Below, piece after piece: positions 7,894 through 16,619 of a stretch of 64,000 nucleotides of DNA. The notes beneath the pieces were generated by a model. It was not told where the DNA came from, ran no database searches, and saw only the letters and a list, made by a program, of their open reading frames with translations. Each line of letters starts with the position of its first letter. Within the stretch, counting starts at the first letter, position 1. A program made the position numbers and the translations under genes. The stretch is from JANLQX01 sp031368215 (lineage in GTDB: Bacteria > Actinomycetota > Acidimicrobiia > Acidimicrobiales > JANYDT01): the NCBI GenBank assembly GCA_031368215.1, contig JANLRD010000270.1, forward strand, positions 27,547 to 91,546. Reading direction: 5' to 3'.

Positions 7894-9006
7894 TCAGGCC
7901 GACACGAGCGCCGGTACGTCGATGCTGTAGAGCTGAGCGGCGTTGTCGCACACGATGGCACGGGTCTGCTCGGGGGTCAGCGACTTGGTGTGCTCGGCGA
8001 GGAGCTCCTGACTCCACGGCCAGGTGGAGTCGGAGTGGGGGAAGTCGTTGGCCCACATGAGGTTGCGCCAGTTCATGTCGTCGGCGTGCTTGAACGCCGT
8101 CCAGTCGTCCTGGAACGTGAGGTAGATGTTGTTGAGGAAGTACTCGCTCGGGTGCTTGCTGAGCTCCTGGCCCGCCGGCAGCCAGTAGCGGTGGCGGTCG
8201 TAGGCGTGGTCCATGCGGTAGGTGAAGTGCGGTACCCATCCGGCGTCGGCTTCTGCGCAGATCACCCTCAGATCAGGGTTGCGTTCGAACACACCGCCGA
8301 GCACGAGCAGGGCCATGATGTCCTGGCAGCCGCGCATGATGGTCAGGAAGCTGGCCATGCGCGGACCGCGGTGTCGGGCCGAGCGCATGGTGAGGATGTG
8401 GAACGAGGGCGGGAGGTCGAGCTCGACGCACGCCGCCCAGAACTCGTCGTAGACGGGGGAGTCGTAGTCCTCGACGACCGGCTGGCCGGGCATGGTGACA
8501 CCGCGGAGCCCGAGCGCCTTGATCGCGTGCAGGTCGGCGATCGCTTCGTCGGGGGAGCGCATGGCCGTCTGGCCAAGTCCGAGGAGGCGGGTCGGGTGCG
8601 CCGCACAGAACCCGGCGAGCCATCGGTTGTAGGCGTCGAAGCAGGCCTCCTTGTAGTCGGCGTCGGCGAGGTTGCAGATCATCATTCCGATGCTCGGGTA
8701 GATCACCTCGGCGTGGACGCCGTCGCGCTCCTGATCGGCCATTCGCGCGTCGGGGTCCCATCCGCCTCGGTGGAGGTCGGAGAACCGTGAGCCCTTCTCG
8801 CGGATCTCCGAGGGAGCCTTGCCGGCGGCGGCGATGGTGCCGAGCGAGAGCGGCTTGCTGACGCCTTCGATGATGAAGACGTCACCATCGTCACCGGCGT
8901 CGACGAGGTGCGGGGCGCGATCGCGGAATGCCGGATCGATGTTGTCGATGTAGCAGTTCGGCGGTTCGGTGATGTGCGAATCGGCGGAGATCACGGCGTG
9001 GTTCAC
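7894..9006 (-). CDS. Amidohydrolase family 2 (ACMSD-like TIM barrel)
   Basis: Metal-dependent hydrolase or decarboxylase of 370 residues in the PF04909 family. The first metal motif is D9-S-H11 (ISADSHITEP). Conserved internal segments include HPTRLLGLGQ near residue 130, SFHILTM near 200, and the terminal WANDFPHSDSTWPWS motif with the metal-binding Asp near residue 325. Related actinobacterial proteins sit in aromatic and terpenoid degradation clusters. The GTG at 9006 overlaps the stop of the upstream deacylase-like gene by four bases, so the two are one operon and translationally coupled. Its specific substrate is unknown. Confidence 0.9.
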   Translation of the reverse strand: MNHAVISADSHITEPPNCYIDNIDPAFRDRAPHLVDAGDDGDVFIIEGVSKPLSLGTIAAAGKAPSEIREKGSRFSDLHRGGWDPDARMADQERDGVHAEVIYPSIGMMICNLADADYKEACFDAYNRWLAGFCAAHPTRLLGLGQTAMRSPDEAIADLHAIKALGLRGVTMPGQPVVEDYDSPVYDEFWAACVELDLPPSFHILTMRSARHRGPRMASFLTIMRGCQDIMALLVLGGVFERNPDLRVICAEADAGWVPHFTYRMDHAYDRHRYWLPAGQELSKHPSEYFLNNIYLTFQDDWTAFKHADDMNWRNLMWANDFPHSDSTWPWSQELLAEHTKSLTPEQTRAIVCDNAAQLYSIDVPALVSA

Positions 9007-10751
9007 GGGAGCGTCCTGTTCGGATCGGTGGGGTCGGGCTGGGCGCCGCGGACGAGTCGTCCGGGGTACTGACCGGTGGGTCGTCCTTCGCGCTGCGTCT
9101 CGACGCCGTTGACGAAGGTGTGCAGGTAGCCGGTGGCCGGTTGCAGCAGCCGCTTGCCGTTGGCCGGGAGGTCGTAGGCGATCTGCGGTGCGTCAAGGCC
9201 GAGGGTGTCGGGGTCGATGATGTTGATGTCGGCCCGGTAGCCCGGGGCGATAAGGCCGCGGTCGAGGAGCCCGACGGTTTCTGCGGTGGCCCGGGTCTGC
9301 TGGCGGACGAGCCACGGCAGTTCGAAGCGGGGCCCCCGGGCGCGATGCATTCCCCAGTGCGCCAGCATCGTGGTGGGGTAGCTGGCGTCGCAGATGGTTC
9401 CCACGTGCGCGCCGCCGTCGCTGAGTCCCGGGACGCAGTTGGCGTGGCTCATCATCTCGGCCACGGCATCGAGGTTGCCGCCGGCATAGTTGAGGACGGG
9501 CGTGTACAGCAGCGCCTTTCCCTCGTCGGCGGCGAGCAGTTCGATGAGCAGGTCTGCGGGCTCGCGTCCGAGACGCGCCGCGCATGCGGCGATCGTGTTC
9601 GCCGGGTCGGGTTCGTAGTCGGGCGGGGTGCCGAGCACGTAGGTGTTCGCCAGGTTGACCATACGCTGCGCCGACCCATTGCTGAACTCGGCAGTAAGCA
9701 CCGCACGACGCGTCGGTTCGGAGATGGCCCGCGCCTGCTCGGCCAGCGGCAGTGCCCGGAGGTCGCGGAACGACGGGCACCGGTTGAGCGGGTTCACCGT
9801 GCCCTGCAGGCCGATGAGGACGCCGATCCCGCGGGCAGCGACCTGGGCGCGCATGGTATGTCCGGCGACGTTGATGGCGTCGAGTTCGGCGAGCACGCTG
9901 CGGTACATCTCCGGCCGACGGGGATCCTGGGCGAGCGAGATCGACAGCGGCCGCCCGGACGCCGTCAGCATGGCGCGGATGGTCGACATCTCGTCGTCGA
10001 GATCGAAGAAGTCCGACACCACCTGCAGCACTCCACGGCCGGTCTCGCCCATGGCCTTGGCCACACCGACGAGCTCGGCCCGGGCGGCGTTGAGCGACGG
10101 CGTCGGCTCGCCGCGGCTGGTGCGATGGTTGACGGTGCGTGAGGTGGTGAACCCCAGCGCTCCGGCAACGACGGCTTCGGCGACGAGACGGCCCATCTCG
10201 GCGATCTCCTCGGTAGTTGCCGGTTCACGGTTCGCGCCACGCTCGCCCATCACGTAGAGGCGCAGCGGACCGTGGGGGACCTGGGCGGCGAAGTCGATGT
10301 CGCGCTCGCCCCGCGAGAGGACGTCGAGGAAGTCAGGGAACGTCTCCCAGTTCCAGGCGAGCCCCTCGTGGAGCGCGGCGCCGGGGATGTCCTCCACGCC
10401 CTCCATGAGTTCCACCAGGCGGTCATGATCGCCGGGCCGCACGGGAGCGAATCCGACGCCGCAGTTGCTCATCACCACCGTGGTGACCCCGTGGCCCGAC
10501 GATGGCATGAGGGAGGTGTCCCAGGTGACCTGGCCGTCGTAGTGAGTGTGGATGTCGACGAATCCCGGTGTGAGCAGCGCGCCGCCGACGTGCATCTCCT
10601 GACGCGCCGTGGAGGTGACGCGTCCGACCTCGACGATGCGTCCGTCGGTGATGGCCACGTCGGCCGATCTGGCCGGTGCACCGGTGCCATCGAGGACGGA
10701 TGCACCGCGGATGATCACGTCGTGCTCCGCTGGACGGGTTGGCTGGGCCAT
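9003..10751 (-). CDS. Amidohydrolase of the N-acyl-D-amino-acid deacylase type
   Basis: Zinc amidohydrolase of 582 residues in the D-aminoacylase/amidohydrolase-3 group. The N-terminal beta domain carries DVIIRGASVLDGTG; the metal motif FVDIHTHYDGQ lies near residue 63. GHGVTTVVMSNCGVGFAP, with the family's Cys ligand, follows near 90. GLSDGGAHVG near 445 supplies a catalytic Asp, and the C-terminus has the YRADINIIDPDT beta-domain strand. ATG 10751 has GAGGGGAC just upstream. Together with the downstream amidohydrolase it forms a two-gene operon. It could act on N-acyl amino acids or another cyclic or linear amide. Confidence 0.9.
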   Translation of the reverse strand: MAQPTRPAEHDVIIRGASVLDGTGAPARSADVAITDGRIVEVGRVTSTARQEMHVGGALLTPGFVDIHTHYDGQVTWDTSLMPSSGHGVTTVVMSNCGVGFAPVRPGDHDRLVELMEGVEDIPGAALHEGLAWNWETFPDFLDVLSRGERDIDFAAQVPHGPLRLYVMGERGANREPATTEEIAEMGRLVAEAVVAGALGFTTSRTVNHRTSRGEPTPSLNAARAELVGVAKAMGETGRGVLQVVSDFFDLDDEMSTIRAMLTASGRPLSISLAQDPRRPEMYRSVLAELDAINVAGHTMRAQVAARGIGVLIGLQGTVNPLNRCPSFRDLRALPLAEQARAISEPTRRAVLTAEFSNGSAQRMVNLANTYVLGTPPDYEPDPANTIAACAARLGREPADLLIELLAADEGKALLYTPVLNYAGGNLDAVAEMMSHANCVPGLSDGGAHVGTICDASYPTTMLAHWGMHRARGPRFELPWLVRQQTRATAETVGLLDRGLIAPGYRADINIIDPDTLGLDAPQIAYDLPANGKRLLQPATGYLHTFVNGVETQREGRPTGQYPGRLVRGAQPDPTDPNRTLP

Positions 10752-10890
10752 GCGATGTCCCCTCGTTCGACGTCGCCCGGCGAGCACGCACAGGCGATGT
10801 TCGAGTCTGACAGTATGCCGGGCCGGTCGCCCAAACCGGCGGGGTCGGAGATTCGCCCAGCTGCGACCGGTCACGGTAGCGTCCCGGCCT

Positions 10891-11982
10891 ATGCGCGCCG
10901 CCGTCCTGAACGAACAGCCCGGGAAACTCGAGATCGAGGATCTCCTCGTCGACAACCCCGGTCCCAACGAAGTCCTGATCCGGGTTGTCGGCGCCGGACT
11001 GTGCCATTCCGATCTGCACTTCATGGAGGCCAGCTATCCGACGAAGGTGCCGTGCGTGGCCGGTCATGAGTCGGCCGGTGTCGTCGAGGCGGTCGGCAGC
11101 GAGGTGACCTATTGCACGCCGGGTGATCACGTCGTCACCTGCCTCTCGGTGTTCTGCGGCCAATGCCGGCTCTGTCTTTCCGGACGTCCGCATCTGTGCG
11201 TGAACAAGGACGCGGCGTCGCGGCCGGCCGGGGCACCGCCCCGGTTGCGCAGGCACGACGGCACGCCGGTGGAGCAGCTGATACGCCTCGGCGGGTTCGC
11301 CGAGATGATGCTCGTGCACCAGAACGCGGTGGTCGTCATTGATCGGGAGATGCCCCTCGACCGAGCCGCGCTGGTCGGGTGCGGCGTGCTGACGGGAACC
11401 GGTGCGGTGTTTCGCACCGCCCGGATCGAGCCTGGCTCGCGGGTCTGCGTGATCGGCGCCGGCGGCGTCGGCCTGGCGGCGATTCAGGGCGCTCGTATCG
11501 CCGGTGCCGGACAGATCGTGGTGGTCGACCTTTCCGACAGCAAGCTGGAAGTGGCGAAGCAGTTCGGCGCGACCGACATCGTCAACGCGTCAACGGTCGA
11601 AAACGCCGTGAAGGCCGTGAAGGCGTTGACCGGTGGCGGAGTCGACTACAGCTTCGAGGCGATCGGCTTGAAGGCGACGGCTGACCAGTCGTTCCAGATG
11701 CTCGATGTCGGCGGCACGGCGACCGTGATCGGGATGATCCCGCCCAGTGCGATGGTCGAGGTCCGCGGGGTCGACCTGCTCAGCGAGAAGAAGATCCAGG
11801 GGTCGATGATGGGCTCGAACCAGTTCCGCACCGACATCCCGGCGCTCATCAGCATGTACATGGACGGTCGCCTCAAGCTCGACGAGATGGTGTCGGCCCG
11901 CATGGGTCTCGACGACGTGAATGACGGCTACGCGGCGATGAAGCGCGGCGAGGTCAGCCGCCAGGTCATCGTCTTCGACTGA
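10891..11982 (+). CDS. Zinc-dependent alcohol dehydrogenase (class III-like MDR)
   Basis: NAD(P)-dependent alcohol/aldehyde dehydrogenase, 363 residues. Catalytic zinc ligands are C38 (GLCHSD) and H59-E60 (GHES). The structural zinc loop has C89, C92, C95 and C103 in FCGQCRLCLSGRPHLC. The Rossmann motif GAGGVGLAA lies near residue 190, followed by the VVVDLSDSKLE nucleotide-specificity loop. Length and the Zn loop fit the class III/AdhD group common in actinobacterial catabolic clusters. ATG 10891 lies 140 bp from the divergent amidohydrolase operon. It may oxidise an alcohol released by neighbouring enzymes, which is inference. Confidence 0.93.
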   Translation: MRAAVLNEQPGKLEIEDLLVDNPGPNEVLIRVVGAGLCHSDLHFMEASYPTKVPCVAGHESAGVVEAVGSEVTYCTPGDHVVTCLSVFCGQCRLCLSGRPHLCVNKDAASRPAGAPPRLRRHDGTPVEQLIRLGGFAEMMLVHQNAVVVIDREMPLDRAALVGCGVLTGTGAVFRTARIEPGSRVCVIGAGGVGLAAIQGARIAGAGQIVVVDLSDSKLEVAKQFGATDIVNASTVENAVKAVKALTGGGVDYSFEAIGLKATADQSFQMLDVGGTATVIGMIPPSAMVEVRGVDLLSEKKIQGSMMGSNQFRTDIPALISMYMDGRLKLDEMVSARMGLDDVNDGYAAMKRGEVSRQVIVFD

Positions 11983-12064
11983 CCTGGAGTTCCGGGGAGG
12001 GCTCGGTTCTCTCCATCGCTCCGAGAGTGACCCGGCGAACGAAGTTGCCACGCGGACGCGCGCA

Positions 12065-12108
12065 AATGATCAATATTGATCATTCGATAGGTACTTTGCC
12101 TCAGTACC
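12065..12108 (+). promoter_or_regulatory. Two adjacent palindromes upstream of the small ORF
   Basis: A perfect 20-bp palindrome, AATGATCAATATTGATCATT, lies at 12065-12084. A second inverted repeat, GGTACT-N7-AGTACC, lies at 12090-12108. Both are in an AT-rich pocket unlike the surrounding DNA and precede the gene at 12167. The first reads as paired ATCAA/TTGAT half sites, a style used by ArsR- and other winged-helix regulators, but the cognate protein is unknown. Confidence 0.6.
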
Positions 12109-12166
12109 ATCGACAGCGCTTCACCTTTGAAAATCCGCGTTGTAAACCAACCAAGAGGAGCTTCAC

Positions 12167-12427
12167 ATGGGAGAAAATCGAGTCGTGGCTGGCGCGCTCA
12201 GCCATGAAGAGATCGTCAAGTCGTTCCTTGGATCCAAGGCTGTCGACTTCGCGGCACTCGGCAGGTTCGTGACGGAATACGGCGAGTCCATCGTGTCATC
12301 TGGCCGCGGCGACTACGGCGTCCGCTTCGGTCACTACAACATCTTGGCGTGCTTCAACATCGGACCACGCGACTTCGGGATCGGCGACATCGCCAGGAGC
12401 GGCATCGCCAAAGAACTGGCCGGCTGA
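12167..12427 (+). CDS. Small protein of unknown function
   Basis: Protein of 86 residues that I do not recognise. An excellent ribosome site (AAGAGGAG, 6-7 bases before the ATG) indicates strong translation. The N-terminal half (LSHEEIVKSFLGSKAVDFAALGRF broken over two helices) looks helical and leader-like. The C-terminal half is glycine- and aromatic-rich with one cysteine (GHYNILACFNIGP). No membrane segment or signal peptide is seen. It is followed after 23 bp by a 12-bp-stem hairpin and then by the DUF6895-like gene. A small, strongly translated ORF, then a hairpin, then a larger gene is reminiscent of peptide-natural-product precursors, but no maturation enzyme family is recognisable, so this stays speculative. 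Confidence 0.7.
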   Translation: MGENRVVAGALSHEEIVKSFLGSKAVDFAALGRFVTEYGESIVSSGRGDYGVRFGHYNILACFNIGPRDFGIGDIARSGIAKELAG

Positions 12428-12450
12428 CCGACACCGATTGAAGCGGGAGC

Positions 12451-12477
12451 GGTTGGCGCAGCGACGCTGCGCCAACC
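12451..12477 (+). other. Strong intergenic hairpin
   Basis: GGTTGGCGCAGC, a 3-base loop GAC, then GCTGCGCCAACC: a perfect 12-bp stem between the small ORF and the gene at 12523. There is no run of T after it, so it is not a canonical intrinsic terminator. It could be a partial terminator or an mRNA 3'-stabiliser that lets the small ORF be made in excess of the downstream protein. Confidence 0.7.
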
Positions 12478-12522
12478 GTGGGACTTGCATAACAGACCGA
12501 CCACGGCGACGAAGGAACTGAT

Positions 12523-13779
12523 GTGGGCACCGACCCGACCACGACCTGGCACCGGCGGGACCTCGCCCACCGAGTGTGCCGCGCTCTGCTCGTGGCGGAG
12601 CGGGTTCTGAGGTTTCTCGGGGACACGGGCTACCGCGACGACGAGGACCTCGAAGACAGCTTCGGACCTGACAAGCCCTTCGCCGAGACGGCCATGCTGC
12701 TGCACGTCGCGGCGGGCGTTCGGGGATTCCCCGACCTGACCAACCGTGTCGCCGGCCTGACCGATGCGCTGGCCCGCCGCGCCCGCTCGCCGCGCACGGC
12801 GTGCGCGATCGCAGTGCACCCGTCGATCGCGCTGCAGCTGGCCATGCCGCATGTGCTGCTCACCCGTCTCGGTCACCCCGACGCCCGCTTCGACGAGGTC
12901 CTTGACCTCAGCATGCAGAGCTCTGGCGCCCATGGTCGTGAGGTCGTGCCGCACCGAATGCTCGAACGAATGTGGATCATGTCGTTGTGGACCAGACATG
13001 AACCGGGATCCGATTTTGATGTGGTCGCGCGACAGTCGGTGCTTTATCATCCGCTTGATCTGATCTGGGGTACGCGTGAAGACGCTTATGCCCATACCCA
13101 TACGTTCATGTATTTTACGAATTTCGGGTATTCACGACGTGAACTGCCGCGAGCGCGATCGGATGTGCTGGCCGAGTCAGGCGTCCTGCTCGCCCGGAGC
13201 TTGCTGCTCGGCGACTTCGACCTCGCCGGCGAGGTGCTGATGGCGTGGCCGCTCACCGGCGAGCCGTGGAGCCCGACGGCAGCGTTCGGGTTCCGGGTGC
13301 TGGCCGAACTCGAGGATCGTGTCGGGTTCCTGCCCGCGAAGAACGGTACGCCGGCGAAGTTCATCGACCTCGTCGCCGCCGAACGTACGAAGTACGCAGT
13401 GGCCTCCTCGTACCACACGGCCTACGTGATGGGCATGCTGTGTGCGCTCGCCCTCCGGGCCGAGGAGACGCTGCCGACCGCGTTCACCGGCTGGGCGGTG
13501 CCGCGCTCGGTCATCGACGAACTCCTTGCCATCATCGGCGGACGCGACGCTCCGTGGCGGGTCACGTTCGACCGGTTGGGTGCTGACGAGCAGCGCCGGC
13601 TCGGGTCCGTCCTGATGGACATGGCACTGTTGACGTCGGCGCGGAGCAACGACTACGCCACGGTGGCGTCGCTGCTCGAACGGGCCGTGCACCATGGCCT
13701 CGCCGGTTCACCGCTGTGCGCGCAGGTCGCCCAGCTCCTCCACCGCGTGGCGGTTGGAGCCCAGGTGCTGGCTGGCTGA
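12523..13779 (+). CDS. DUF6895-like protein
   Basis: Soluble, mostly helical protein of 418 residues. The central AHTHTFMYFTNFGY segment (about residues 190-203), followed by LGDFDLAGEVLMAWPL and a region ending VGFLPA, resembles the DUF6895 family of actinobacteria; its function is not known. GTG 12523 is chosen for the AAGGA six bases upstream; the ATG at 12521 is in another frame. Codon use changes within the gene: about 13010-13145 is unusually rich in TAT, TTT, CAT and GAT codons, unlike the GC-rich flanks, with no break in the frame. Co-directional with the small ORF and separated from it only by the hairpin, so a two-gene module is likely. Confidence 0.7.
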   Translation: MGTDPTTTWHRRDLAHRVCRALLVAERVLRFLGDTGYRDDEDLEDSFGPDKPFAETAMLLHVAAGVRGFPDLTNRVAGLTDALARRARSPRTACAIAVHPSIALQLAMPHVLLTRLGHPDARFDEVLDLSMQSSGAHGREVVPHRMLERMWIMSLWTRHEPGSDFDVVARQSVLYHPLDLIWGTREDAYAHTHTFMYFTNFGYSRRELPRARSDVLAESGVLLARSLLLGDFDLAGEVLMAWPLTGEPWSPTAAFGFRVLAELEDRVGFLPAKNGTPAKFIDLVAAERTKYAVASSYHTAYVMGMLCALALRAEETLPTAFTGWAVPRSVIDELLAIIGGRDAPWRVTFDRLGADEQRRLGSVLMDMALLTSARSNDYATVASLLERAVHHGLAGSPLCAQVAQLLHRVAVGAQVLAG

Positions 13780-13838
13780 ACCGGGCCTCCGGCGCTCGGT
13801 CACTCGGAGTGCGACCGGGCGAACGAAGCCTGCTGCGA

Positions 13839-14858
13839 TCAGGCGTCGGCGAGGCGGACGATCGTCTTGCCGACGTTGCGTCCGGCGAACAGATCACAGA
13901 ACGCGATGCCAACGTTCGCGATCCCTTCGAGCATGTACTCGGTGCTGTGGAGCCGCCCTTCGGCGATCCAGTCGAGGAGTTGGCGACGGGCCTCGGGGTA
14001 GCGGTCATGGTTGAAGTGGGTCATGAACCCTTCCATGCGCGCATGGTTGGTCACGAGCTGGAACAGGTTCGACGGGCCCGGAAGCGGAGCCGTCTCGTTG
14101 TAGGTGGCGACTGCGCCACAGAGCACGATCCGCGCCCCGGGCGTGATGCGGGCGAGGACGTTCTCGAGCAGAGGGCCGGACACGTTGTCGAAGTACACAT
14201 CGATCCCGTTTGGACACGCCTCGGCGAGTTGCGCGTCGACGTCGCCGTATCGATCAACAGCAGCGTCGTAGCCCAGGTCCTCGACGAGCCGACGGCACTT
14301 CTCGGCGCCACCGGCTATGCCCACGGTCCGCGCGCCGAACACCTTGGCGATCGGCCCGGCGACGGACCCGACGGCCCCGCCGGCGGCACTGATGACGACC
14401 GTGTCGCCGGGCTTCGGCCGGCCGATGTCGGAGAGACCGAAATACGCCGACAGTCCGGTGTCGCCCAGGATGCCGAGGTGCCAGCTCAAGGGGCAGTCGA
14501 GATCGGTCGGCACGCGGACGAAGAAGTCGGTGGCGTCGGTGATCGAATACTCCTCCCACGCCAGCCGGGCCATCAGGAGCTCCCCGACCTGGAACCCTGC
14601 GTGCCCGGACTCGACGACCCGGCCGAGGGTGAGTCCCATCACGGGCGCACCGATCGGCATCTCCGGAAGAATGTGGTCGGTGCTGCCTTCGTCCATCCAG
14701 TGGCGGAACCCGGCGTCGAGCGACGCGTAGAGGTTCTGGATGACCACCTCACCTTTCGTCGCTGGCCGCATCGCGTTCGTGACGACGGCGAAGTCGTCCG
14801 GACGGGGCGATCCCTGTGGTCGGCGGGCGAGGACAACGGATCGGTAGGACTCGGTCAT
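13839..14858 (-). CDS. NADP-dependent MDR oxidoreductase (CurA/leukotriene-B4-dehydrogenase type)
   Basis: Zinc-free medium-chain reductase of 339 residues that reduces enone-type double bonds with NADPH in related proteins. The N-terminus MTESYRSVVLARRPQGSP and the SLDAGFRHWMDE segment are hallmarks of the CurA/YncB group. The nucleotide motif is AAGGAVGSVAG near residue 155, followed by GIAGGAEKCRRL, typical of NADPH binding. YFDNVSG near residue 235 is also conserved. It is paralogous to the gene at 15600. Both lie in the same direction with a PNPOx-like gene between them, suggesting duplication within one catabolic region. Confidence 0.9.
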   Translation of the reverse strand: MTESYRSVVLARRPQGSPRPDDFAVVTNAMRPATKGEVVIQNLYASLDAGFRHWMDEGSTDHILPEMPIGAPVMGLTLGRVVESGHAGFQVGELLMARLAWEEYSITDATDFFVRVPTDLDCPLSWHLGILGDTGLSAYFGLSDIGRPKPGDTVVISAAGGAVGSVAGPIAKVFGARTVGIAGGAEKCRRLVEDLGYDAAVDRYGDVDAQLAEACPNGIDVYFDNVSGPLLENVLARITPGARIVLCGAVATYNETAPLPGPSNLFQLVTNHARMEGFMTHFNHDRYPEARRQLLDWIAEGRLHSTEYMLEGIANVGIAFCDLFAGRNVGKTIVRLADA

Positions 14859-15007
14859 GTGCTCGGACCCTTCGTGCGGTAGTAATCGATGCGTTCGCCG
14901 ACAAGTCTGTCGACCATCGCGCCGGCGCGCCGGTCGAGGTGAACGTGTCGGTCAGCGAGGCGACGGCGTTTCGGCGTCACACTCGCAGTGGTTGCGACGA
15001 ACGCAAT

Positions 15008-15520
15008 TCAGCCGGCGTGTCCCGCGGCGATCGCTTCGTTCGTGAAGGCCGCGAACTTCATGGTGTCGAACGCCACGACCAGGCGGGCGTCGGTCTCGAT
15101 GATCACGCGGTGGGGCGAGTCGAGGAACTTCGCGAAGGCGCGCCGGTAGGCATCCTCGGGCGCGGCAGCGACACCGGAAAGCGTGGCGTAGAACCAGGTC
15201 TTGAGCTCGTCGAAGCCGGCGTCGCCGTTGGCGTGCACGATCGAGTCGCCCTTGTATGACGCGGTCTTGCCGTTGCGGTTGATGACGATGCCGGACTGTG
15301 GGCGCTTGCGCAGCGCCGGCACGCGCTTGCGTCGGGCGGCGCACGTGGTCCAGAACTTGCCGTCGCGGTACACGTAGGCAACAACGACACCCACCGGGTA
15401 GCCCTCGGCCGTGGTCCAGTTGAAGATGCACTCGCCTCCGGGCTCGACGAGGGCGCGAAGCGCTTCATCGCCGAGTTTCATGGTGGTGAGGTCTTCGTAG
15501 TCGATCTGGTCGCTGTCCAT
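15008..15520 (-). CDS. PNPOx-like FMN/F420-binding family protein
   Basis: Split beta-barrel flavin-binding protein of 170 residues in the pyridoxamine 5'-phosphate oxidase-like superfamily. Core strands read VGVVVAYVYRDGKFWTTCAARRKRVPALRKRPQSG, broken here into the usual TTE-to-dimer-interface pattern between residues 44 and 80. GGTACPV-type PLP residues are not evident, so a role in true PLP synthesis is unlikely. ATG 15520 has GAGGA upstream. It sits between two MDR reductases and may be an accessory reductase in the same pathway. Confidence 0.8.
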   Translation of the reverse strand: MDSDQIDYEDLTTMKLGDEALRALVEPGGECIFNWTTAEGYPVGVVVAYVYRDGKFWTTCAARRKRVPALRKRPQSGIVINRNGKTASYKGDSIVHANGDAGFDELKTWFYATLSGVAAAPEDAYRRAFAKFLDSPHRVIIETDARLVVAFDTMKFAAFTNEAIAAGHAG

Positions 15521-15599
15521 GTTGGGTCCTCGCTGGTGGTGGGTGGTTCGGTTTGCGGTGGCGTGTCGGGTCTCGGCCGGCCGAGGCTCGACGAGACGA

Positions 15600-16619
15600 T
15601 CAGGTTGCGCTGACGCGCAGCAGCAGCTTGCCCTGGTGTCCGCCGCTGAGCAGCAGACGCAGGGTTGCGGGGAAGTTCTCGACACCCGTCTCGTAATGTT
15701 CGGGCATCACCAGCTCGCCCGATGCGAGCCAACCGGCGAGTGCCGCTTCGGCTTCGGGGAACTGGGCGTGGAAGTGGGTCACGGCGAACCCCTCCATTCG
15801 GGCGTGGCGCTCGGCCAGCTTGAGGTAGTTCCGCGGTCCGCGCACATCGTCCATGTGCTGGTACTGCGAGATGGCTCCACAGATCACGACACGCGATCCT
15901 TCGACGATCTGCATGAGCACAGCGTCGAGGATGTCGCCGCCGACGTTGTCGTAGAACACGTGGATCCCGTCGGGAGCGAGCTCTTTCAATCGAGCGCTGA
16001 CATCCTCGTTCTTGTAGTCGATGCCGGCGTCGAAGCCGAGCTTGCCGGTGAGGTACGCGACCTTCTCGGGACCGCCGGCGATGCCGATCACCCGTGTCGC
16101 TCCGGCGAGGCGGGCCAGCTGGCCCGCCATGGAGCCGACCGCCCCGGCGGCGCCGGACACGACAACGGTGTCGCCGGCCTTGACCGCCCCGACCGCGAAG
16201 ATGCCGAAGTAGGCCGTCATGCCCGTCGTGAGGCCGAGCCCGCCGAGATACGTCGTGGGCGTCACCGACGTGACATCGAGCTTGCGCAGCGCCGCAGCGG
16301 GAAGGGTGGCGATGGTCTGGGCGCCGAGAGGGCCGAACACGTGATCCCCGGGTTCGAGCCCATCCGCGTTGCTCTCGATCACTCGCCCGACGCCGAGGGC
16401 AACCACGGCGCTGCCGAGACTGGCGGTGCCGTGATAGGCCCCTTCGTCGAGCACCGTGCGGATGAACGCATCGATCCCGAGGACGTCGACTTGGACGAGC
16501 ACGTGCCCGGGGGTCGGTGCCTCGACCGCTTCATCGACGATTTCGAAATCGGTATCGGCCGGCGTGCCCTTCGGCCGATTGACCAATACTACTTTGCGAT
16601 TCATACGCGCGCTTATCAT
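15600..16619 (-). CDS. NADP-dependent MDR oxidoreductase
   Basis: Second CurA-like medium-chain reductase, 339 residues, with AAGAVGSMAGQLA as nucleotide motif near residue 158 and GIAGGPEKVAYL just after it. The ATG at 16619 overlaps the SDR stop (TGATGA). Its GGAGGA ribosome site lies inside the last SDR codons, five bases upstream, so translation is coupled and the start is secure. Related proteins reduce 2-alkenal or enone substrates. It forms an operon with the SDR gene downstream of the TetR-type operator at 17399. Confidence 0.92.
   Translation of the reverse strand: MISARMNRKVVLVNRPKGTPADTDFEIVDEAVEAPTPGHVLVQVDVLGIDAFIRTVLDEGAYHGTASLGSAVVALGVGRVIESNADGLEPGDHVFGPLGAQTIATLPAAALRKLDVTSVTPTTYLGGLGLTTGMTAYFGIFAVGAVKAGDTVVVSGAAGAVGSMAGQLARLAGATRVIGIAGGPEKVAYLTGKLGFDAGIDYKNEDVSARLKELAPDGIHVFYDNVGGDILDAVLMQIVEGSRVVICGAISQYQHMDDVRGPRNYLKLAERHARMEGFAVTHFHAQFPEAEAALAGWLASGELVMPEHYETGVENFPATLRLLLSGGHQGKLLLRVSAT

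Noticed and set aside
12451..12477. Calling the hairpin a Rho-independent terminator
   Set aside because: There is no T tract after the stem, and the next gene in the same direction starts only 46 bp later.
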